DNA from: Providencia sp. PROV188
Lineage (GTDB): Bacteria; Pseudomonadota; Gammaproteobacteria; Enterobacterales; Enterobacteriaceae
Reading direction: 5' to 3'
NCBI RefSeq assembly: GCF_027595165.1
Contig: NZ_CP097291.1
Location: 2,976,001-3,040,000 of the forward strand
DNA: 64,000 nucleotides
Numbering within the stretch: position 1 is the stretch's first letter; the number at the start of each line of letters is the position of its first letter. Below the pieces are notes generated by a model. That model saw only the letters and a list, made by a program, of their open reading frames with translations, did not search any database and was not told where the DNA came from. Both the position numbers and the translations under genes were made by a program. Shown in pieces: positions 1-9,601 of this stretch.

Positions 1-118
1 ATAGGAAATTATTTTTGAAGCGAATCACACTAACAGAACATTATTTATACATTAATAACCTAAAGGCGCTATTGTTAAAGAAATGATGATTGAATGTTAA
101 TTTCAACAGGGAAATAAA

Positions 119-1726
119 ATGAGCACACAAAAATATGACTATATTATTGTCGGTGCAGGCTCCGCAGGTTGTGTTCTCGCCGCACGTCTGATCCAAGAAA
201 CCCAAGCTCGCGTGCTGCTTATTGAAGCGGGCGGTAGCGATAACCATATGTTTATCCGTATGCCTGCTGGTGTCGCTAAAATTATTGCCCAAAAAAGCTG
301 GCCATATGAAACCGAACCTGAACCTCATGCCAACAACCGCAAAATGCAAATTGCTCAAGGTCGCGTGCTGGGGGGCAGTAGTTCAGTCAATGGCATGATC
401 TACATTCGCGGGCAAAAACAGGATTATGATAACTGGGCACACAAGTACGGATGCGAAGGCTGGGGTTACCAAGACGTTCTACCGTGGTTTAAAAAAGCCG
501 AGCGCAATGAAAGCTTAACCGGAGAATACCACGGCACGGAAGGACCTCTTCCCGTCAGTGAAAACCGTTATCGCCATCCACTTTCTATGGCATTCATTCA
601 AGCGGCTCAAGAACATGGTTTACCATACGTTAATGACCTTAATGGAGAGAGCCAGCAAGGAACCAGTTTCTATCAAACCACAACTCACAACGGGGAAAGA
701 GCCAGTACATCCAAAACCTATTTGAAATCAGTAGCAAATAGCGACCGTTTAACCCTCAAGCTCAATACCCAAGTTAACCGCATTATTATTCGCGATGGAC
801 AAGCAGTCGGCGTGGCTTACCAAGGTAAAAATGGTCACGAAATCGAAGCCCTAGCGCGTGAAGAAGTGTTGGTTTGCTCCGGTGCAATGGGGTCAGCGAA
901 GTTGTTGATGCTCTCTGGTATCGGACCTGAAGAACACCTTTCCTCTTTAGGGATCAAAACCGTGGCAAATTTACCGGTGGGCAAAAACTTTCACGATCAT
1001 TTGCATATGTCTATCAACGTCACCACCAAAGAGCCAATCAGCTTATTTGGTGCCGACCAAGGCTTTGCCGCTATCAAACATGGTTTTGAGTGGATGGCAT
1101 TTCGCAGTGGGCTACTCGCTTCTAACGTTTTAGAAGGCGCTGCCTTTAAAGACAGCTGCAACCAAGGTCGCCCAGATGTGCAAATTCACTTTTTGCCTAT
1201 TTTAGATAGCTGGGATGATGTACCGGGGGAGCCGCTACCTGCCGCTCACGGTTTTTCACTGAAAGTCGGTTACTTACAGCCTAAGTCACGCGGGGAAATT
1301 TTACTGCGTAGCCAAAACCCGCAAGATCCGTTAAGAATTCACGCCAATTACTTGGCTGAACCAGAAGATATGGAAGGTTGTAAACGTGCGGTGAAATTCG
1401 GTTTAGAGGTATTAAGCCAGCCATCATTGCAAGCTGTCAGTAAAAATACATTAATGCCGCCAGCCCAAGTTCAGCATGATGAGGGGCAATTAGAAGAGTT
1501 TGTGCGTAATTTCTGTAAAACAGTTTATCACCCCGTTGGCACCTGCCGTATGGGTACCGATACCGCAAATTCCGTCACTGATTTACGTCTTCGCGTTCAT
1601 GGGATCAACAAACTACGAGTGGTGGATTGTTCGGTGATGCCAGAAATTCCAAGTGGCAATACCAATGCGCCAACCATCATGATTGCGGAGCGTGCAGCCG
1701 CGATGATTATTGAAGATAAACAATAA
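119..1726 (+). CDS. GMC-family FAD-dependent oxidoreductase (choline/alcohol dehydrogenase-like)
   Basis: A 535-residue flavoenzyme predicted to oxidise an alcohol to an aldehyde in the cytoplasm. The N-terminus carries the FAD-binding GAGSAG motif (residues 12-17); GMC signature 1 (GRVLGGSSSVNG) starts near residue 81 and signature 2 (GSAKLLMLSGIGP) follows mid-protein. The catalytic His lies in YHPVGTCRMG (about His471) and the partner Asn in SGNTNAPT (about 514-516). The ATG follows an AGGGAA ribosome site. Length and motifs fit choline dehydrogenase (BetA), but there is no betaine-aldehyde dehydrogenase, betI or choline transporter beside it, so the substrate is left open. It is a single gene, convergent with purT. 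Confidence 0.85.
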   Translation: MSTQKYDYIIVGAGSAGCVLAARLIQETQARVLLIEAGGSDNHMFIRMPAGVAKIIAQKSWPYETEPEPHANNRKMQIAQGRVLGGSSSVNGMIYIRGQKQDYDNWAHKYGCEGWGYQDVLPWFKKAERNESLTGEYHGTEGPLPVSENRYRHPLSMAFIQAAQEHGLPYVNDLNGESQQGTSFYQTTTHNGERASTSKTYLKSVANSDRLTLKLNTQVNRIIIRDGQAVGVAYQGKNGHEIEALAREEVLVCSGAMGSAKLLMLSGIGPEEHLSSLGIKTVANLPVGKNFHDHLHMSINVTTKEPISLFGADQGFAAIKHGFEWMAFRSGLLASNVLEGAAFKDSCNQGRPDVQIHFLPILDSWDDVPGEPLPAAHGFSLKVGYLQPKSRGEILLRSQNPQDPLRIHANYLAEPEDMEGCKRAVKFGLEVLSQPSLQAVSKNTLMPPAQVQHDEGQLEEFVRNFCKTVYHPVGTCRMGTDTANSVTDLRLRVHGINKLRVVDCSVMPEIPSGNTNAPTIMIAERAAAMIIEDKQ

Positions 1727-1740
1727 TCCCCCTAAAAAGC

Positions 1741-1767
1741 CCCCCGCCAGAACCTAACAGGCGGGGG
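1741..1767 (-). terminator. Terminator between the GMC gene and purT
   Basis: CCCCCGCC and GGCGGGGG form an 8-bp GC stem around an 11-nt loop. Read on the minus strand it is followed by GCTTTTTAGG, so it best serves purT; it may also stop the convergent GMC transcript, although the plus-strand tail is not T-rich. Confidence 0.75.
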
Positions 1768-1774
1768 ATAATCA

Positions 1775-2953
1775 CTATCCTGTTACTTTCACTCGAGCCG
1801 CCGCTGTTTTTGCCATCTCTAGGGCTTGCTCAATCGAATCTCCGACCGCAAGCGCTACACCCAAACGGCGAGTTCCCGCAATTTCCGGTTTGCCAAATAA
1901 ACGCAATTGAATATCAGAACCGAGTGCCTCGTGAATGCCCGAAAAAACCACATTCCGACTATGCAGCTCAGGTAAAATCACAGCCGATGCGCTGGCACCA
2001 TACTGACGAATAGTGCCAATCGGTAAGCCTAAGAAAGCACGAACATGTAATGCGAATTCAGACAGGTTTTGAGAAATCAACGTCACCATGCCGGTATCAT
2101 GAGGGCGAGGAGAAACTTCGTTGAAAATGATCTCATCACCACAGACAAACAGCTCCACACCGAATAAGCCGTATCCCCCTAAAGCGGTGACAATTTTCTT
2201 CGCTACGTCCTGTGCTTTTTGCAAAGCAGCATCACTCATCGCTTGCGGCTGCCAAGATTCGCGATAATCACCTTTTTCTTGGCGATGCCCAACTGGCGCA
2301 CAGAAATGCACACCGTCTGCCGCGCTAATGGTTAGTAATGTAATTTCAAAATCGAAATTCACCATTTTTTCAACAATCACGCGCCCTTGACCTGTACGCC
2401 CGCCTTCTTGGGAATAATTCCACGCACTATCAAGCTGCTCCGCTGAGCGAATGATGCTCTGCCCTTTCCCCGATGAGCTCATGACTGGTTTTACAATGCA
2501 GGGAAAGCCAATTTCATGGGCTGCGACTTCAAAATCCGCTTTCGTTTCCACGAAGCGGTATTCCGACGTCGGCAGTTGTAGCTCTTCGGCAGCTAAACGA
2601 CGGATCCCTTCACGGTTCATGGTTAGGTAAACCGCATTGGCAGATGGCACGACTTTTTGACCTTGCTTTTCGAGTTCCACCAACGTTTTGGTGGCAATCG
2701 CTTCAATCTCAGGAACGATAAAATCTGGTTTCTCACTTTCAACAAGTTGGCGTAGTGCCTCACCATCCAACATATTGATGGTGTAGCTGCGATGAGCAAC
2801 ATGCATCGCAGGTGCATTGTCATAGCGATCCACCGCAATCACTTCAATACCCAAACGCTGGCACTCAATCGCCACTTCTTTACCTAACTCCCCCGAACCG
2901 AGAAGCATAACTTTTGTCGCGCTAGAACAAAGTGCAGTACCTAATTGGCTCAT
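1775..2953 (-). CDS. purT: Formate-dependent phosphoribosylglycinamide formyltransferase 2
   Basis: PurT makes N-formyl-GAR from GAR, formate and ATP, the folate-independent route for the third step of purine synthesis. The 392-residue length matches the enterobacterial enzyme. Visible are the N-terminal nucleotide-binding GSGELGKE, the ATP-grasp core with [12 protein letters not shown], and the metal/ATP-site segment FGVELFV...[12 protein letters not shown]. It is a single gene on the minus strand. A PurR-type operator lies 76 bp upstream of the start, so repression by PurR with hypoxanthine or guanine is likely. The assignment is secure. Confidence 0.97.
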   Translation of the reverse strand: MSQLGTALCSSATKVMLLGSGELGKEVAIECQRLGIEVIAVDRYDNAPAMHVAHRSYTINMLDGEALRQLVESEKPDFIVPEIEAIATKTLVELEKQGQKVVPSANAVYLTMNREGIRRLAAEELQLPTSEYRFVETKADFEVAAHEIGFPCIVKPVMSSSGKGQSIIRSAEQLDSAWNYSQEGGRTGQGRVIVEKMVNFDFEITLLTISAADGVHFCAPVGHRQEKGDYRESWQPQAMSDAALQKAQDVAKKIVTALGGYGLFGVELFVCGDEIIFNEVSPRPHDTGMVTLISQNLSEFALHVRAFLGLPIGTIRQYGASASAVILPELHSRNVVFSGIHEALGSDIQLRLFGKPEIAGTRRLGVALAVGDSIEQALEMAKTAAARVKVTG

Positions 2954-3028
2954 GATAATGACCTTATATCCCCAGAGATAAATGCAGCTACATAAAAGAT
3001 AATGTCTAAAAAGATGGCAGGATTATAT

Positions 3029-3044
3029 ACGCAATCGTTTGCTT
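3029..3044 (-). promoter_or_regulatory. Putative PurR operator of purT
   Basis: The 16-mer ACGCAATCGTTTGCTT matches the PurR consensus ACGCAAACGTTTGCGT at 14 of 16 positions and lies upstream of purT, a known PurR target in E. coli. Confidence 0.75.
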
Positions 3045-3114
3045 TGACTATGATAGAAGCATAGCCCGTTAACAGTATTATCTGTAAAACAGGCTAACCC
3101 ATTAAAATTAAAAG

Positions 3115-4041
3115 TTAAATTTTGGGAGATTCATCCCGCCCAGTCACATACGGTTGATGGCGGGCACCTTTGCCATAGCGTTTATGGAGTAGCGCTAATA
3201 CACAAAACAGTAAGCCAATCCAAATCAAGGTAAAACTGACACCTTTGACCCAATCGAAAATTTCATTAAACAGGAAAACCGCTAACAAGAATTGAATTGT
3301 TGGCTCGATATATTGCGCTAAACCAATCACCGTTAATGTGGTGCGTTTAATGGCTGCCGTGAAAAAGAGTAATGGAATGATAGTCACAGGCGCCGCCAAC
3401 ATGTACAGCATTTTGGTTTGCCAATCACCATTTTCTACCGCGCTCATTCCATGTGCGGATAACCACCATGTAATACCTATCGCCAAGGGTAATAACCAAA
3501 GCGCCTCTAAAAACAGCGAGGTGATAACATCAAAACGAATAAATTTACGGATCAAACCATAAACTGCAAAAGCGCTCCCCATCACTAACGCTAAAACGGG
3601 CAATTCCCCATATTGTATGATTTGGTAGGCAACACCTGAAAAAATAAACACAACCGCCAGTTTTTCAGCAAAGACTAAACGCTCTCGCAAGAAAATCACA
3701 CCTAGCAAGATTGAAAACAGCGGGTTAATAAAATAACCCAAGCTCGCAGCCAGTACTTGCCCATGAGTTAACGCATAGGTGAAGGTTGTCCACGATACCG
3801 CCATAATCGAGGAACTAAAAAAACATAACACAATTGAACGTTTATCCGCCCACACTTGCTTCCACAGGGATTTATTCTTGATAAGCAACCGAATGAAAAA
3901 TAAGAACGGAAGAGACCAAATCAATCGTTGCGCCAGTAATTCCATGGCTTGTGCATCAGGAAGTAACCGATAAAACAGCGGGGTTATCCCCCAAAGAATA
4001 TAAGAAAAGATAGCTAATGCTACCCCGGAACGCAGCAACAT
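3115..4041 (-). CDS. rarD: EamA-family transporter RarD
   Basis: A 308-residue inner-membrane protein with about ten hydrophobic segments arranged as two EamA repeats; the start (SGVALAIFSYILWGITPLFYR) is typical of RarD. RarD was linked to chloramphenicol sensitivity in Pseudomonas, but its natural substrate is unknown. The C-terminus ends in a basic hydrophilic tail (HKRYGKGARHQPY). It is monocistronic, between purT and a long AT-rich gap. Family assignment is firm; the transported compound is not known. Confidence 0.88.
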   Translation of the reverse strand: MLLRSGVALAIFSYILWGITPLFYRLLPDAQAMELLAQRLIWSLPFLFFIRLLIKNKSLWKQVWADKRSIVLCFFSSSIMAVSWTTFTYALTHGQVLAASLGYFINPLFSILLGVIFLRERLVFAEKLAVVFIFSGVAYQIIQYGELPVLALVMGSAFAVYGLIRKFIRFDVITSLFLEALWLLPLAIGITWWLSAHGMSAVENGDWQTKMLYMLAAPVTIIPLLFFTAAIKRTTLTVIGLAQYIEPTIQFLLAVFLFNEIFDWVKGVSFTLIWIGLLFCVLALLHKRYGKGARHQPYVTGRDESPKI

Positions 4042-4682
4042 AATTTATCCGTATGAAAGTGTGGTTGATTTTTCTTCTCTATAATACGCCAATAACGGAA
4101 AGATAATAGGTTGAAGTGCAAACTATCACTAAGGTTATCGATCAATTTATTCACACTAAACACTTTTATTAATCATACGAAAACCTATAGTGCAATATCT
4201 TTTAAGGAAATCATTACGTGTATTCACTCACTTTTTTAGAGTACTTTGCAATTTTACTGAGATAATTTTAATGACTTAACCACAAAACTTAAAAACAGAA
4301 AAAAATTATCAAGGAGGATGATTAATTAAATTTCATAAAATTGCTAATAGTGCTTTTTATGACTACCATTTTGCGATATTATTACTTAGCTAAATAACAT
4401 TATTTTCATGTTATCTAGAAAACATAATAATCGTAAGACAAGCTTAAAACTCTATCTTGTTACAAAACATTAAACAGATGTTACGTTTTGACACATACTT
4501 TAACCTTTGTTTCTTTTTTATATTAAAATTAGGCAAGTACTTTTTTTAATATCATTTACGTTCAGCAATAATCTATAAAAAAGAATAGTTGAAAATATAT
4601 TACCATTTCCATCGGTGAATTATTCTCATTCTATTAAACTACGTTAATTTGAATGTCAAATCCGTTTAACAGGAGTTTGGTG
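4042..4682. other. AT-rich gap upstream of the LuxR-type regulator
   Basis: About 640 bases without a convincing gene, very rich in A and T. It presumably holds the rarD promoter and the promoter of the LuxR-type gene. A strong AAGGAGG at 4315-4321 is followed at once by a three-codon ATG frame, which is not a gene. No repeat or clear operator was recognised; the base composition is the kind H-NS tends to bind. Confidence 0.4.
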
Positions 4683-5312
4683 ATGAATAGCGCCATTCAT
4701 GTAATCGTTGAAAACGATAATGTCTTTAAGAATAAACTGAAATCAAAGATGGAATCTTTTGATTTTATATTTAAATTCTATAATGACGAAGAGGTATTTA
4801 TTAGTACTTATACTTACCCTAAAGAAGATAATGCAAAGGATTGTGTTTTATTATTCGTAGGCAATAACTCCAGTCATATTAATAAATTAAAAAACCTTAC
4901 TCAATCTTTAGCCGTTGTTCCTGTTATCGTCATCGCAGAAGAACCTTCTGCTGCACTATGCAGAGACTACTTCAAGGCTGGAGCCTTTGATTTCTACGCA
5001 TTTCCATTTGATGACAGAGTGTTTCTAAGCGCTATTCAGGGAGCTAATGAACACTTCGATAAACAAAATGAAAATCATAAAAAATATATCTATTTAACCA
5101 ATAAATTCGACCGTCTCTCAGCTAGAGAGCGTGAAATTATGGACATGATTTTAGACGGAAACACCAGCCGAGAAACGGCCGAAAAACTGTCATTATCACC
5201 AAGAACCGTAGAAGTGCACCGTTCAAATATTTATACAAAACTAGGAATAAAATCACTACCTCAATTAATCCAAGAGTATGAATATATTAATACTTATTCT
5301 GCAAACGCTTAA
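4683..5312 (+). CDS. Orphan LuxR/FixJ-type regulator with degenerate receiver domain
   Basis: A 209-residue transcription factor. The C-terminus (about 145-200) is a LuxR/GerE helix-turn-helix (LSAREREIM, then SPRTVEVHRSNIYTKL). The N-terminal 120 residues have the length and pattern of a receiver domain but lack its chemistry: the beta-3 segment reads CVLLFVGNN, with no phosphoacceptor Asp, and the usual Lys-Pro after beta-5 is Phe107-Pro108. Phosphorylation is therefore unlikely. I start it at the ATG at 4683, seven bases after AGGAG, rather than at the in-frame ATG at 4653, which has no ribosome site. No kinase is adjacent. Targets are unknown. Confidence 0.8.
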   Translation: MNSAIHVIVENDNVFKNKLKSKMESFDFIFKFYNDEEVFISTYTYPKEDNAKDCVLLFVGNNSSHINKLKNLTQSLAVVPVIVIAEEPSAALCRDYFKAGAFDFYAFPFDDRVFLSAIQGANEHFDKQNENHKKYIYLTNKFDRLSAREREIMDMILDGNTSRETAEKLSLSPRTVEVHRSNIYTKLGIKSLPQLIQEYEYINTYSANA

Positions 5313-5340
5313 TTCTCTTTATTCACCAGACACCCCCTCA

Positions 5341-5370
5341 GCCTAATGGTTTATCAAAAAACCATTAGGC
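5341..5370 (+). terminator. Terminator of the LuxR-type gene
   Basis: A perfect 12-bp stem (GCCTAATGGTTT with AAACCATTAGGC) around a 6-base loop, followed by ATTTTCC, 28 bases after the stop codon. Confidence 0.85.
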
Positions 5371-5849
5371 ATTTTCCGTTCGCAAAATTACCCAGAAAAA
5401 TATAATTAAATTTAGATTTTTATTTAGATAACTATTTAATTTAATCATTTAACTTAACTATTCACTTAACTATTCGGTTAACTATTTTTCACTATCAAAC
5501 TTAGCATAATGATTATGCTTTCTATTCCTCTTTATTAATCTATCATCCTAAAATAACTATTTTTTAAGCAATAGTGGAAAATCAAATAAATTGCACTATC
5601 ATTTTTATACAGGAAAACTGTTACTCTAGTTATTAATGATAAAAATCGCATTTATGGCTAAATATAAAATTAATATATTTAGTTTAAAATAAAATATAAA
5701 CCTATATATATCCCCGCAACCATTTACTCCAACTGTGAGTATGTGAGTTCACTGAAATAAAAATCTATAACATCAAATTAAAACCAATTCCTAAAAAAAA
5801 GCGTACTGAGATCAACATACTTAACAACAAGATAGGTTGATAATCTTAG

Positions 5850-6010
5850 CTCTTTTTCATTTCTTCTCTTTCGTTTCGCTGAAAGGCGTGACTGAGCCCG
5901 CAATCAATATGCATTGATATGTTGGGCTTAGTGATTACCGTAAGGCTGTGTGATTTGAATGCTTCGAACGTTTTCAGCATTGCTGCAGAAAATCAGTAGA
6001 AGCTTTTTTT
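5850..6010 (+). ncRNA. Candidate small RNA ending in a strong terminator
   Basis: There is no supported plus-strand gene here, yet a terminator-like structure is present: nested stems GCTTC...GAAGC (5961-5965 with 5999-6003), GTTTTC with GAAAAT, and AGC with GCT, followed directly by seven T. A second hairpin upstream pairs AGCCC with GGGCT and ATCAAT with ATTGAT (5895-5928). The LuxR-type gene upstream has its own terminator at 5341, and the minus-strand regulator gene ends at 6056 without a T-tract in its direction. A standalone transcript is inferred. The 5' end is uncertain; GATAAT at 5839 is a weak -10 candidate. It does not resemble sRNAs I know. Confidence 0.35.
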
Positions 6011-6055
6011 ATTGGCAGGGCTGTTTTTATTGGCGGACTATTTTTATTAACTGGA

Positions 6056-6688
6056 CTATAGCTTGTATTCGCGAATATCAATCTGATATTGCTTCAGCTT
6101 GCGCCACAGTGTAGTACGCCCCATATTTAATGCTTGATGCATCTCCTGAATTTTTCCACCGTACGCCAACGCGGCTTCGATGATTAGCGCTTTTTCCACT
6201 TCATGAATGTTCAAGTCGTGGAATAGATTATGTCCGTGTGTTTTCTCTGAAAGTTTTTGCCAGTAAAAGTGACACTTTAGCTTTTCACTAATTTCTCGCC
6301 CTAGGGTAAGAGTGAGAGCTAACAGTATATTACTGCTGGTTGACTCCCCACGTAACACCAACGTGGCTAACAAGCGCGTTTCATCATAAATAGGGGCGAA
6401 ATAGTAAGTATGTCCTTGTGAGTTAATTGGCTGGTCATCTAGAGAAGTGACCTGTATTTGAGAGAATATCCAAGATGGCAACATGGCGCTGCTGTCTGAT
6501 TTACGGTTAGACCATAAAGTTTGACCGTATTTATCCAACAACATTCCTTCAATGTCGAAATCATGAATAGGTGATAAACCATTTGTGATGGCTTCACTTG
6601 CCAGTTGTATCAATAACTCCGGATCAATGGAGCATGATGATTTTTCTGTAAGCTGTGCGAGTTTGGGAATTGTAAAATCAATAGTCAT
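6056..6688 (-). CDS. Regulator with PAS/GAF-like sensor and Fis-type HTH, no AAA+ domain
   Basis: A 210-residue protein. The C-terminal 45 residues (about 163-206: EVEKALIIEAALAYGG, then LNMGRTTLWRKLKQY) match the Fis-type helix-turn-helix at the end of sigma-54 activators. The N-terminal part (about 20-150) looks like a PAS or GAF sensor fold (IEGMLLDKYGQTLWSN, then YYFAPIYDETRLLATLVL). The central ATPase of such activators is absent, so it probably acts as a simple DNA-binding regulator rather than activating sigma-54 polymerase. Nearby genes give no clue to its ligand. Repeats upstream (6756-6805) may be its own operator. Confidence 0.65.
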   Translation of the reverse strand: MTIDFTIPKLAQLTEKSSCSIDPELLIQLASEAITNGLSPIHDFDIEGMLLDKYGQTLWSNRKSDSSAMLPSWIFSQIQVTSLDDQPINSQGHTYYFAPIYDETRLLATLVLRGESTSSNILLALTLTLGREISEKLKCHFYWQKLSEKTHGHNLFHDLNIHEVEKALIIEAALAYGGKIQEMHQALNMGRTTLWRKLKQYQIDIREYKL

Positions 6689-6755
6689 AATCAGCCTTAT
6701 TCTTCGATAAGTATTCTCCCTGATTATGTCAAGTTATCAGTTAAGTTTTATATCC

Positions 6756-6805
6756 TAGATCAAGTTATGATTTGATAGATTTTGGCGGGATGATATAGAT
6801 CAAGT
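6756..6805 (-). promoter_or_regulatory. Direct repeats upstream of the Fis-type regulator
   Basis: TAGATCAAGT occurs at 6756-6765 and again at 6796-6805, exactly 40 bp apart (about four helical turns); a related GTCAAGTTAT lies at 6728-6737. Repeats on the same helical face in a promoter suggest an operator, possibly autoregulatory. No factor can be named. Confidence 0.3.
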
Positions 6806-6822
6806 ATTTGAAATATAGAAAA

Positions 6823-6876
6823 AACCCAAAATAGTGGGTTATATCGAAAAAAGCCTGCAAACATGATTCGCAGGCT
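6823..6876 (-). terminator. Tandem terminators of rimO
   Basis: Read on the minus strand, GCAGGCT pairs with AGCCTGC (6852-6876) and is followed by TTTTTTCG; next TGGGTT/AACCCA (6823-6840) is followed by TTTTTCTA. Two adjacent hairpins with T-tracts separate rimO from the regulator gene downstream. Confidence 0.75.
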
Positions 6877-6905
6877 AAATTTCGAGCTAGATGATAGCCT
6901 ATTTT

Positions 6906-8240
6906 TTATTCGCTAACAACGGAGCCCCACAGGTCATATTCATCAGCATGCTCAATCAGCACTTTAACGATATCCCCTGCTTTCACATCAAACTCGCCAT
7001 TGAGGTACACCATACCATCAATTTCTGGCGCATCAGCCATACTACGACCCACTGCACCTTCGTCATCGACTTCATCGATAATAACTAAAAGCTCGCGACC
7101 CACCTTCTCTTGTAAGCGCTGACTGGAGATCTCTTGCTGAAGCTGCATAAAACGATGATAACGCTCTTCTTTAATCTCTTCAGGTACTTGGTCAGCCAGT
7201 TCATTCGCTTTTGCGCCTTCAACTGGGCTGTATTTAAAGCAACCAACTCTATCTAATCGCGCTTCTTGTAAGAAATCCAACAGCATTTGGAAATCTTCTT
7301 CTGTTTCACCAGGGAAACCAACAATAAACGTCGAACGTAATGTCAGCTCAGGGCAAATTTCACGCCAGCGCTTAATACGCTCTAACGTTCTTTCTACCGC
7401 TCCTGGGCGTTTCATCAATTTTAAAATTTTCGGACTGGCGTGCTGTAATGGAATATCCAAGTAAGGTAACACTTTACCTTCTGCCATTAATGGGATCACA
7501 TCATCAACATGTGGGTATGGGTAAACGTAATGCAGACGAACCCAAACACCCATAGAAGCTAGCTGCTCACATAATCCAACCATGCTAGTTTTCACCGGCT
7601 GACCATCCCAGAACCCCGTACGGTGTTTAACATCCACACCATAAGCAGAAGTATCTTGAGAAATCACAAGTAACTCTTTAACGCCTGATTCCACTAAACG
7701 CTTAGCTTCATTTAATACATCACCAATAGCACGGCTATCTAAGTCACCACGCATAGAAGGGATGATGCAAAAAGTGCAACGGTGGTTACAACCTTCGGAT
7801 ATTTTTAAGTAAGCATAATGTTTTGGCGTTAATTTTACGCCTTGCTCTGGGACTAAACTAAAGAACGGATCATGCTCTGGTTTTGGCACATAGTGGTGAA
7901 CGTGATTTAACACTTGTTCATAACTATGTGGACCCGTAATTTCTAATACCTTCGGGTGAACTTCACGGATTTGGTTCTCTTTTGCGCCCAGGCATCCTGT
8001 CACAATCACTTTACCATTTTCGTTCAATGCTTCGCCGATAGCTTCTAACGACTCTTGAACGGCACTATCAATAAAGCCACAAGTATTCACGATAACCAAA
8101 TCGGCATCGTCATAGCTAGGAACGACTTGGTAACCATCAGTACGCAGCTCCGTTAAAATACGCTCTGAGTCAACGAGGTTTTTTGGGCAGCCAAGTGAAA
8201 CAAAGCCAATCTTTGGCACTGAATTCGTATTTTGCGACAT
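6906..8240 (-). CDS. rimO: Ribosomal protein S12 methylthiotransferase
   Basis: RimO is a radical-SAM enzyme that adds a methylthio group to an Asp of ribosomal protein S12. The 444-residue length is normal. In order: N-terminal MTTase domain with cysteines in [16 protein letters not shown] and VTGCLGA binding one Fe-S cluster; radical-SAM core with CNHRCTFC (CxxxCxxC) near residue 150; and a C-terminal TRAM domain. MiaB is the paralogue, but [15 protein letters not shown] and the RGDLDSR segment mark RimO. It is a single gene with its own tandem terminators. Confidence 0.96.
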   Translation of the reverse strand: MSQNTNSVPKIGFVSLGCPKNLVDSERILTELRTDGYQVVPSYDDADLVIVNTCGFIDSAVQESLEAIGEALNENGKVIVTGCLGAKENQIREVHPKVLEITGPHSYEQVLNHVHHYVPKPEHDPFFSLVPEQGVKLTPKHYAYLKISEGCNHRCTFCIIPSMRGDLDSRAIGDVLNEAKRLVESGVKELLVISQDTSAYGVDVKHRTGFWDGQPVKTSMVGLCEQLASMGVWVRLHYVYPYPHVDDVIPLMAEGKVLPYLDIPLQHASPKILKLMKRPGAVERTLERIKRWREICPELTLRSTFIVGFPGETEEDFQMLLDFLQEARLDRVGCFKYSPVEGAKANELADQVPEEIKEERYHRFMQLQQEISSQRLQEKVGRELLVIIDEVDDEGAVGRSMADAPEIDGMVYLNGEFDVKAGDIVKVLIEHADEYDLWGSVVSE

Positions 8241-8405
8241 AGCTCACTTCTTTATTATGTTATAGATATTGTTTTAAAAAATGGGCTGGATTTTACCTGA
8301 AGTATAGCGGGAATTGTATATTTTTTTAGCGATGAAAATGATATTTCGAGCGAAATTCCCGCACCATTTCGAGCTCGGGAATTTCACTCAGAAAAACAGC
8401 AAAGA

Positions 8406-9335
8406 TTAGCGGTTAATTGAGCGGGCGATACGGGAATAGGTGTGTCTAACACCGCGGATCACAATACTGTAATTCAAGATATTCTCCGGTAAGGCAATGC
8501 CGTTATAACCTGAGTCACCAATATGATGTAAATCTGTTCCTGCCATTTTGCACATTAACGCAATCTGGCGGATGGTTTGTAGGTCAGCCCCTTCTTGGGA
8601 TGTGCCAATCGCGGTCATGGTCATCACTCGCTGAGAATGGCAATAACTCACCATTCTTTGCACAAATTCCGAGGATATGCCCGGAACGGTACCCGGTGCT
8701 GGCAATAAAATAATATCCGCACCACTCTTAATAAAGGAATGAATATCCTCTTCGGTAATTAACTGCTCAGCAGACGCATTGAGGACTCCCGCCGCATGCA
8801 TTTTTCCCGTAATAAGAACAATCTCTTCCCCCACCACCGCTTTGAGTTCTTTGAGGCTTTGGTTGATTTCTTGATTAGTGACACCATTGCCCGGATTCCC
8901 AGTCAGGACAATAATATCTGCCCCCATCTGCTTTAATTTCAGGGCATTTTTGACAGTGGCCAAGCGCCCTTCAGAAATTTGCCACTGTTTATCTTGATGG
9001 GGATTATTAAATCCTGCTGGCACTGGTTCCAAATTCACGCCAATCGCGCGTCCTGTTAAGTGCTTTAAGGTACGGATAATGTCATCGGGTGCAATGCCTT
9101 CTGGTAAACCTTGCATCACCGGATTATTCACATCAAAAACATTCAATAGCAAAATATCTGCGCCTTGGCTTGCTGCCAGTTCCGCATTAGTGACATTCAT
9201 CAAGACTGGCTGAATAGTCCCGATAGTTTCACTCACCAGTAATCGCCCTTCGCTGGCTTTAATCGCTTCCAGTAAGCTTTTCTTATTCATTTTCGCAATT
9301 TCAGAAGCGGAACAATCCAAATAACGTTTTTGCAT
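8406..9335 (-). CDS. Predicted TIM-barrel protein of unknown function
   Basis: A 309-residue cytoplasmic protein. Repeated beta-strand and glycine patterns (GADILLLNVFD, GADIIVLTGNPGNG, EIVLITGKMH, GADIILLPAPGTVPG) suggest a TIM barrel with a phosphate-type loop near the C-terminus. Homologues are often listed as HAD-like hydrolases, but I see no DxDxT/V motif, so that name seems wrong; the family is better treated as a DUF (I believe DUF7916). An ATG preceded by CTGGAG supports the start. It is monocistronic, and its neighbours give no hint of a substrate. Confidence 0.6.
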   Translation of the reverse strand: MQKRYLDCSASEIAKMNKKSLLEAIKASEGRLLVSETIGTIQPVLMNVTNAELAASQGADILLLNVFDVNNPVMQGLPEGIAPDDIIRTLKHLTGRAIGVNLEPVPAGFNNPHQDKQWQISEGRLATVKNALKLKQMGADIIVLTGNPGNGVTNQEINQSLKELKAVVGEEIVLITGKMHAAGVLNASAEQLITEEDIHSFIKSGADIILLPAPGTVPGISSEFVQRMVSYCHSQRVMTMTAIGTSQEGADLQTIRQIALMCKMAGTDLHHIGDSGYNGIALPENILNYSIVIRGVRHTYSRIARSINR

Positions 9336-9551
9336 CTCCAGTACCTCGACTTTATACCTAATAAATACCGTTCAACGTTTCGACTATAGCATGTGAAACC
9401 GACTACAGTGTCTGAAGCAAATCACCTTTCTAATACTTATTTTTTATCACTAAAAAAGAAAGTATTAACACTTTGATTAATATTAAATTTAAATATATTC
9501 ATAGTAAGGATTGGATATAAGCCTAAAACATTCTGCTTGTTTTTGATTAAT

Positions 9552-9570
9552 AGTAATGATTATCATTATG
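9552..9570 (+). promoter_or_regulatory. Fur box of the iron-import operon
   Basis: AGTAATGATTATCATTATG matches the 19-bp Fur consensus GATAATGATAATCATTATC at 15 of 19 positions, 31 bases before the first gene. Repression by Fe-Fur is expected. Confidence 0.85.
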
Positions 9571-9601
9571 CTTCTAACTTCATTCAGGTAAGGATGTCAC
9601 A

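Noticed and set aside
119..1726. Naming the GMC enzyme betA
   Set aside because: Motifs fit, but none of the glycine-betaine genes is adjacent and the family has many substrates.
4315..4329. Strong AAGGAGG followed by ATG in the AT-rich gap
   Set aside because: The ATG directly touches the ribosome site and the frame ends after three codons, so no peptide is credible.
5919..5999. 26-codon plus-strand frame inside the candidate small RNA
   Set aside because: No ribosome site, and its end is the terminator-like hairpin itself; the RNA reading is preferred.
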